8,652 nt of DNA from Caulobacteraceae bacterium. GTDB lineage: Bacteria > Pseudomonadota > Alphaproteobacteria > Caulobacterales > Caulobacteraceae. Numbering within the stretch: position 1 is the first letter of the stretch; each line of letters begins with the position of its first letter. Shown here one piece after another: positions 4,987 to 8,652 of the stretch. Location of the stretch: positions 1 to 8,652 of the forward strand of contig SDZP01000135.1 in the NCBI GenBank assembly GCA_004144935.1, in the 5' to 3' direction. Below the pieces are notes generated by a model. It saw only the letters and a list, made by a program, of their open reading frames with translations, was not told the origin of the DNA and did no database searches. The translations under genes and the position numbers were made by a program.

Positions 4987-5808
4987 CTATAATTCATCCT
5001 TCGATGAATTACGAGCGGCGGCCCGCTGCTGCGCCACTGGCGGCGGCTGGGGCCGGGCGAAGACCCAGTCGAGATCGTTCGAGAGCTGGCTTTTGAAGGC
5101 ATAGCCGGCGGTGTCGAACGCCTTCAGGTCGGCGGCGCGCTCGATCCGCTGGTCGATGGCGAACCGTGCCATCAGTCCCCGCGCCTGCTTGGCGAAAAAG
5201 CTGAGCTGGCGGGTCTCGCCGTCCTTTTCCTCAAGGAAGCGGCAGGTGACCACCGGCAGCTTCAGGGCGGCGGCGTCGATGGCTCCGAAATATTCCTGGC
5301 TGGCCAGGTTGATCAGCGTCGGATCGACATGACCCCTGGCGTCGTCGTTGAGCTGGCGCGCGACCTTGTCGCCCCAGAAGTCGTAGAGGTTGGATCCGCG
5401 CTTCGTCTTCAGGCGCGTGCCCATCTCCAGCCGGTAGGGCTGGATGGCGTCGGCCGGGCGCAGCAGGCCGTAGAGGCCCGACAGGATGCGCAGATGATCC
5501 TGGGCCCAGGCGAAGGCGGCCTTGTCCAGGGTGCGGGCCGACAGGCCGGTGTAGACGTCGCCGTTGAAAGCCACGGCGGCCTGCAGGCCCTCTTCGCCGT
5601 TCGGATCGAAGGCCTGGAAGCGGGCGTGGTTGAGGCTGGCCAGGGCGTCCGACAGATGCATCAGCCGCTTCAGCTGGCGGGCGCTCTGGCCCCTGGCGAC
5701 CTTGGCCAGCTCGACCGTATCGGCCTTCAGCCGCGCCTCAGTGAGCGGCAACGGCTTTGGCGGCGCGGTGAAGTCCAGCGCCTTGGCGGGAGAGATGACC
5801 ATCAGCAT
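4987..5808 (-). CDS. yaaA: YaaA/UPF0246 family peroxide-stress protein
   Basis: YaaA limits free intracellular iron during hydrogen peroxide stress in E. coli, where it belongs to the OxyR regulon; the family fold can bind DNA. The 273-residue protein starts MLMVISPAKALDF, matching the E. coli start MLILISPAKTLDY. Family blocks follow: FNGDVYTGL (81-89), HLRILSGLYGLLRP (105-118), QPYRLEMG (123-130), LYDFWGD (141-147), NLASQEYF (167-174) and KQARGLMARF (207-216). A proline/alanine-rich tail of about 20 residues (251-273) extends past the usual end and finishes in NSSKDEL. The frame is open 47 residues further upstream, but that part would overlap the divergent gene's leader and is unlike the family, so I start at ATG 5808. 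No clear ribosome binding site precedes it; ATG 5802 is an alternative. The divergent lipoprotein-like gene starts 103 bp away. Confidence 0.93.
   Translation of the reverse strand: MLMVISPAKALDFTAPPKPLPLTEARLKADTVELAKVARGQSARQLKRLMHLSDALASLNHARFQAFDPNGEEGLQAAVAFNGDVYTGLSARTLDKAAFAWAQDHLRILSGLYGLLRPADAIQPYRLEMGTRLKTKRGSNLYDFWGDKVARQLNDDARGHVDPTLINLASQEYFGAIDAAALKLPVVTCRFLEEKDGETRQLSFFAKQARGLMARFAIDQRIERAADLKAFDTAGYAFKSQLSNDLDWVFARPQPPPVAQQRAAARNSSKDEL
4990..5011. repeat. AT-rich 22-bp palindrome spanning the last codons of yaaA
   Basis: Arms TAATTCATC (4990-4998) and GATGAATTA (5003-5011) are perfect 9-base inverted repeats around a 4-base spacer. The block is far more AT-rich than anything nearby. 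It encodes the yaaA C-terminal residues (within RNSSKDEL) and ends next to the TAG stop (4989-4987). No T-run follows on either strand. Size and symmetry fit a dimeric repressor operator located about 70-90 bp upstream of bdhA; an mRNA 3' hairpin is the alternative. Confidence 0.5.
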
Positions 5809-5889
5809 GGGCGGCAGATAGGGCGTGTGGCGCTGGAAGGCCAGTCCTCGGATGCCTGTTGACCCCCCATCATTCCCCACCCAGTCTCG

Positions 5890-5911
5890 CCCCCAACAGG
5901 GGGAATTCTTG
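5890..5911 (+). promoter_or_regulatory. Ribosome binding site of the plus-strand gene, inside a short hairpin
   Basis: The ribosome binding site AGGGGG (5898-5903) lies 8 nt before ATG 5912 and decides that start. The GGGGG (5899-5903) can pair completely with CCCCC (5890-5894) across an AACA tetraloop, giving five consecutive G-C pairs that would hide the site. Whether the hairpin has a regulatory role is inference. Confidence 0.5.
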
Positions 5912-6736
5912 ATGCGACCGATGACCTGGCTCGGCCTGACGCTGGCCATGCTGCTGCCGGCCGGCTGTTCGATGAATCAGCCGCCGGGTACGCCGAAAGA
6001 CGCCGAACTGGCGGCGATCAAGACCTACGAGCAGGTCGTGGCCGGTGACGTCGCGGGACTGCAGGCGCGGGGAACGAAGGACCTCCAGGGACCGGAGGCT
6101 GGCGCGGCGGTGCTCCAGCTCCAGGCCTTGATTCCAAAAACCACCCCGACCTCCAGCCGAACGCTGCGCTGGCAACTGTTCAACGGGACCGGCGGGGAGC
6201 AGGCCTCGATCGTCCGCGAGTACGTCTACGCCACCCACGTCGCCCTGGCCGACACCACGCTGGCAAGGCCGGCGTCGGGGCGACCCTGGCAGGTCCGCGG
6301 CTTCAATGTCCGGGTCGCCACCAATGCCGAGCTGGCGGCCGCCAAGTTCAGCCTGGCCGGGCGATCGCCGCTGCACTACCTGGTTCTGGCAGGGGCCATC
6401 CTGTCGCCGTTGGCCTGCCTTTTCGGCCTCGTCACCGTGCTTCGGGCGCCCAAATTCAAATGGAAGTGGGCGTTCGCGATCCTGAGCCTGCTGGGCTTCG
6501 TGCAGTTCAGCATCAACTGGGCCAGCGGCGCTTTCAACGTCTCGCCGATATCCTTCCAGCTGCTTGGGGCCGGGGCCTTGAGCGGGGGCTCCGCCTTCGA
6601 CAGCTGGGTGATCAGCTTTTCGTTGCCGATCGGCGCGGCGGTGGGCGTCTGGCGAGCCCGCAAGGCCAGGCGTGAGGCCACGGCGGCGCAACTCAACCCC
6701 TTTGACGAACCTAGAACAGAACCCGCGGATTCATGA
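5912..6736 (+). CDS. Uncharacterised membrane-anchored, lipoprotein-like protein
   Basis: I do not recognise a named family. From ATG 5912 the protein has 274 residues. It begins with a short signal sequence (MRPMTWLGLTLAMLLPAGC); Cys19 would be the lipid site, but the -3 position is Pro16, where lipoboxes usually have Leu or a similar residue. Residues 20-150 form a soluble domain, probably facing the periplasm (KTYEQVVAGDVAGLQ, then a later WQVRGFNVRV block), loosely reminiscent of small alpha+beta stress or export domains. Three hydrophobic stretches follow (about 155-178, 187-205 and 232-247), then a basic, cytoplasm-type tail (RARKARRE) and a polar end. The ORF continues upstream to 5825, but AGGGGG 8 nt before ATG 5912 and the signal sequence fix the start. 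It is the only plus-strand gene here, divergent from yaaA, and its last 26 bases overlap the end of the convergent oxidoreductase gene. Confidence 0.75.
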   Translation: MRPMTWLGLTLAMLLPAGCSMNQPPGTPKDAELAAIKTYEQVVAGDVAGLQARGTKDLQGPEAGAAVLQLQALIPKTTPTSSRTLRWQLFNGTGGEQASIVREYVYATHVALADTTLARPASGRPWQVRGFNVRVATNAELAAAKFSLAGRSPLHYLVLAGAILSPLACLFGLVTVLRAPKFKWKWAFAILSLLGFVQFSINWASGAFNVSPISFQLLGAGALSGGSAFDSWVISFSLPIGAAVGVWRARKARREATAAQLNPFDEPRTEPADS

Positions 6737-8120
6737 TCCGCCCGGGGTCCAGGGCCGCGCGGATGGCGCGCAGGGCCTCGACCTCGATGGGGCTCTTGTA
6801 GCGCAGGGCGTCGGCGGTCTTGGCGGCGCCCAGGCCGTGTTCGGCGCTGATCGAGCCGTCCAGTTCGGCGACCAGGTCATGCACCCGGCGTGAGCCCTCG
6901 TCGCGCAGGGCGTTGTGGTCCCCGTCCGCCTCATCCAGGCGCCGCAGCACATCGTAGTGCACGTTGCCGTCGCCGACGTGGCCGAAGGCGACCACGCGGA
7001 CGCCGGGCCGGAACGCCTCGACCAGGGCCGTGGCCCGCTCGATGAACTCGGCCATCTTCGAGACCGGCACCGAGACGTCGTGCTTCCAGGCGGCGCCTTC
7101 GGCCTTCTGGCCACCGGACTGGTTCTCCCGCACGGCCCAGAAGGCGCGGGCCTGGGTCTCGGTCTGGGCGATGGCGGCGTCGGCGATCAGGCCGTCCTGC
7201 AGGGCGTGGGCCAGCAGGCGCTCCAGGGCCGCCTCGGCGACGCCGGGCTCGCCGCTGGTGGTCTCGACCAGCACATACCAGGGATGCAGGCCCTCGAGCG
7301 GCTCGCGCAGGCCGGGGATGTTCCTGATCGCATAGCCGACGCCTGCCCGCCCCATCAGCTCGAAGGCCTCGACGGCGCCGCCGGTCTCCTCCTTGGCGCG
7401 GGCCAGCAGGGCGATGGCGTCACGGGCGCTGGACAGGCCGCAGATGGCCGTGGCGGTCGAGACCGGCCGAGGGAAGAGCTTCAGGCTGGCGGCGGTGACC
7501 ACGCCCAGCGTCCCCTCGGCGCCGATCAGCAGCTGCTTGAGATCGTAGCCGGTGTTGTCCTTGCGCAGCCGCTTGAGGCCATTCCACACCTCGCCGTTTG
7601 GCAGCACCGCTTCCAGCCCCAGCACCAGGTTTCGGGTCGTGCCAAAGCGCAGCACCTGGGTGCCGCCGGCATTGGTCGAGACCACGCCGCCGACGGTGGC
7701 CGATCCCTCCGAGGCGAGGCCGAGCGGGAAGCGGCGGTTGAGCTTGGCGGCCGCTTCATGCACCGCCGCCAGGGTGACGCCGGCTTCGGCGACGATGACA
7801 TCGTCGAAGCCGTCGATGTCACGGATGGCGGTCAGCCGCTCGGTGGAGAGCAGAATCTCCCCCTGCGGAATCTGTCCCGAGACCAGGCCGGTGTTGCCGC
7901 CCTGCGGGGTGATGGCGACGCCCGCCTCGGCGCAGAGGCCGACGACGGCCGAGACCTCGGCGGTGTTGCGCGGCAACGCCAGCAACGGCGTCGTCCCCTG
8001 CCAGCGGCCACGCCACTCGACCAGCTTGGGCGCGACACGGTCGGGGTCCTGGCTCCAGCCGCCCTCGCCGAGCACGGCCTTCAGGCGGGAAACGACATCG
8101 GCGGGAACGGGGATGGTCAT
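6711..8120 (-). CDS. FAD-linked 2-hydroxyacid dehydrogenase, D-2-hydroxyglutarate dehydrogenase/GlcD-like
   Basis: A 469-residue flavoprotein of the VAO/PCMH family that oxidises a D-2-hydroxy acid (2-hydroxyglutarate, lactate or glycolate type) and passes electrons to an acceptor. The N-terminal FAD domain (about 40-220) shows PQGGNTGLVSGQIP (72-85), ASEGSATVGGVVSTNAGG (136-153) and IGAEGTLGVVT (199-209). The C-terminal domain carries HVGDGNVHY (381-389) and SAEHGLG (425-431). His381, His388 and Glu427 correspond to the metal ligands, and His428 to the catalytic base, of D-2-hydroxyglutarate dehydrogenases. The end reads GRIMNPRVLF, one residue different from the usual NPGKVL. The PQGGNTGLV form favours the D-2-hydroxyglutarate dehydrogenase branch over GlcD, but substrate is not certain. 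ATG 8120 matches the family start, though no strong ribosome binding site precedes it. It begins 33 bp after the sua5 stop on the same strand, suggesting one transcript. Confidence 0.9.
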   Translation of the reverse strand: MTIPVPADVVSRLKAVLGEGGWSQDPDRVAPKLVEWRGRWQGTTPLLALPRNTAEVSAVVGLCAEAGVAITPQGGNTGLVSGQIPQGEILLSTERLTAIRDIDGFDDVIVAEAGVTLAAVHEAAAKLNRRFPLGLASEGSATVGGVVSTNAGGTQVLRFGTTRNLVLGLEAVLPNGEVWNGLKRLRKDNTGYDLKQLLIGAEGTLGVVTAASLKLFPRPVSTATAICGLSSARDAIALLARAKEETGGAVEAFELMGRAGVGYAIRNIPGLREPLEGLHPWYVLVETTSGEPGVAEAALERLLAHALQDGLIADAAIAQTETQARAFWAVRENQSGGQKAEGAAWKHDVSVPVSKMAEFIERATALVEAFRPGVRVVAFGHVGDGNVHYDVLRRLDEADGDHNALRDEGSRRVHDLVAELDGSISAEHGLGAAKTADALRYKSPIEVEALRAIRAALDPGRIMNPRVLF

Positions 8121-8124
8121 GGTG

Positions 8125-8144
8125 GCCGAGGATACGCCCTCGGC
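8125..8144 (-). repeat. GC-rich hairpin between sua5 and the oxidoreductase gene
   Basis: Arms GCCGAGG (8125-8131) and CCTCGGC (8138-8144) pair perfectly around a 6-base loop. The stem ends four bases before the ATG at 8120 and fills most of the 33-bp gap. There is no T-run after it on the minus strand, so it is not a normal terminator. It would occupy the place where a ribosome binding site is expected, and no separate one is visible. Confidence 0.4.
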
Positions 8145-8153
8145 TCCTGCCTG

Positions 8154-8652
8154 TCAGCCGATGAAGCCGGCGGCGCGCTTCAGCCGGTCGTTGATGGCTT
8201 CGCCGAGGCCGCTGTCCGGGATCGGAGCGACGGCGATCGCCAGCGGCCCTGTGCGGTCGGCCGCGCGGAGCATGGCGAAGAGATTGGCCGCCGCTTCCGC
8301 CAGGTCGCGGGCGGGGCTGAGGTTGAACGGGCTGTCGGACGGACCGAAGGCGAGGAAGGCCTCGCCCGCCTCGGGGCCGGCGGCGTTCAGGCGCACAGGC
8401 GCATCCGGGGCGTAGTGCAGGGCCATCCGCCCGGGCGAGCGCTTGGCGTCGGCCTCGGCTTCCGCCAGGGGGCCGATCAGGGCCTCGATCTGGGTGCGGG
8501 TGACGGCGCCGGGACGGAGCAGGCGCGGCGGACCGCCAAGCACGGAAACCACCGTCGATTCCAGGCCGACCTGGCAGGGCCCGCCGTCGAGGCCGGCGGC
8601 GGCCCGGTCGCCGGTCTCCTCGCGGGCGTCGGCGTAGGTGGTGGGGCTGGGG
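8154..8652 (-). CDS. Sua5/TsaC threonylcarbamoyl-AMP synthase, C-terminal part (cut by the right edge)
   Basis: Sua5/TsaC makes threonylcarbamoyl-AMP from threonine, bicarbonate and ATP, the first step of t6A37 modification of ANN-decoding tRNAs. The frame is open from the window edge (codons in phase from 8651) to the TGA at 8156-8154, giving 165 visible residues. These start with PSPTTYADA, followed by the family block LDGGPCQVGLESTVVSV and PRLLRPGAVTRTQIEALIG, which close the YrdC-type catalytic domain. After that comes a Sua5-type C-terminal domain with SPGRMALHYAPDAPVRL, the linker/HYAP motif found in long Sua5 proteins but absent from short TsaC. An apparent start (GTG 8552) lies inside the ESTVV motif, so it is internal and the real start is beyond the window. 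It is followed after 33 bp by the FAD oxidoreductase gene on the same strand. Confidence 0.92.
   Translation of the reverse strand, partial: PSPTTYADAREETGDRAAAGLDGGPCQVGLESTVVSVLGGPPRLLRPGAVTRTQIEALIGPLAEAEADAKRSPGRMALHYAPDAPVRLNAAGPEAGEAFLAFGPSDSPFNLSPARDLAEAAANLFAMLRAADRTGPLAIAVAPIPDSGLGEAINDRLKRAAGFIG

Noticed and set aside
2611..4992. Long plus-strand open frames of 405 and 380 residues (2611-3828 and 3850-4992).
   Set aside because: They are antisense to the NMO, NUDIX and bdhA genes, cross gene borders and show no family resemblance or membrane or domain pattern.
4987..5001. KDEL at the C-terminus of YaaA as a sorting signal.
   Set aside because: KDEL retention works only in the eukaryotic ER; here it results from how the palindrome is read and has no known meaning in a bacterium.
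5859..5864. TTGACC as a -35 box for the plus-strand orphan gene.
   Set aside because: No acceptable -10 sequence lies at the right spacing in the C-rich stretch downstream.
5809..5949. 47-residue N-terminal extension of yaaA.
   Set aside because: The family begins at M(L)xISPAK, here at 5808. The extension would cross the divergent gene's ribosome binding site and start.
7552..8415. Plus-strand open frame of 287 residues opposite the oxidoreductase and sua5.
   Set aside because: Ser/Arg/Pro/Ala-rich product typical of an antisense shadow; both minus-strand genes show full family motifs through the same region.

Overview
The window is an ordinary-looking, gene-dense piece of a very GC-rich alphaproteobacterial chromosome, most likely from the Caulobacterales (Caulobacter/Phenylobacterium-like). 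Three things point there. ATP synthase stator genes occur as a b'/b pair in an F0-only operon ordered atpI-atpB-atpE-atpF'-atpF, with no F1 genes following inside the window. The promoter of that operon fits the Caulobacter housekeeping pattern (TTGACGS, about 12 nt, GCTANAWC-like). All protein families present are typical of that group. No rRNA, tRNA, CRISPR array, insertion sequence or phage gene is visible, and no gap without a gene exceeds about 150 bases.

Layout. (1) 1-2466, minus strand: the F0 operon, transcribed leftward from a promoter near 2533-2559. It encodes AtpI, subunit a, subunit c, subunit b' and the first 131 residues of subunit b, which runs off the left edge. (2) 2614-4920, minus strand: three genes read in the order 3-hydroxybutyrate dehydrogenase, NUDIX hydrolase, nitronate monooxygenase-family flavoprotein, with gaps of 22 and 80 bp. 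They may be one metabolic/housekeeping transcription unit, and the last one ends just upstream of the F0 promoter. (3) 4987-5808, minus strand: a YaaA-family (UPF0246) peroxide-stress protein. (4) 5912-6736, plus strand: the only plus-strand gene, an uncharacterised protein with a lipoprotein-like signal, a soluble domain and about three membrane segments. (5) 6711-8652, minus strand: a D-2-hydroxyglutarate-dehydrogenase-like FAD oxidoreductase, preceded by the C-terminal part of a Sua5/TsaC threonylcarbamoyl-AMP synthase cut by the right edge.

Functionally, the F0 operon builds the proton channel and stator of ATP synthase. 3-Hydroxybutyrate dehydrogenase feeds polyhydroxybutyrate-derived hydroxybutyrate into acetoacetate. 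The flavoproteins, NUDIX enzyme and YaaA are redox, metabolite-repair or stress housekeeping functions. The main points for a second look are small non-coding ones: a nearly G-free leader before atpE, a hairpin before atpF' that presents the ribosome binding site in its loop, two inverted repeats between yaaA and the hydroxybutyrate dehydrogenase gene (one of which encodes the last residues of YaaA, ending in KDEL), and a hairpin that would mask the ribosome binding site of the uncharacterised plus-strand gene. I see no convincing sign of a new multi-gene system.
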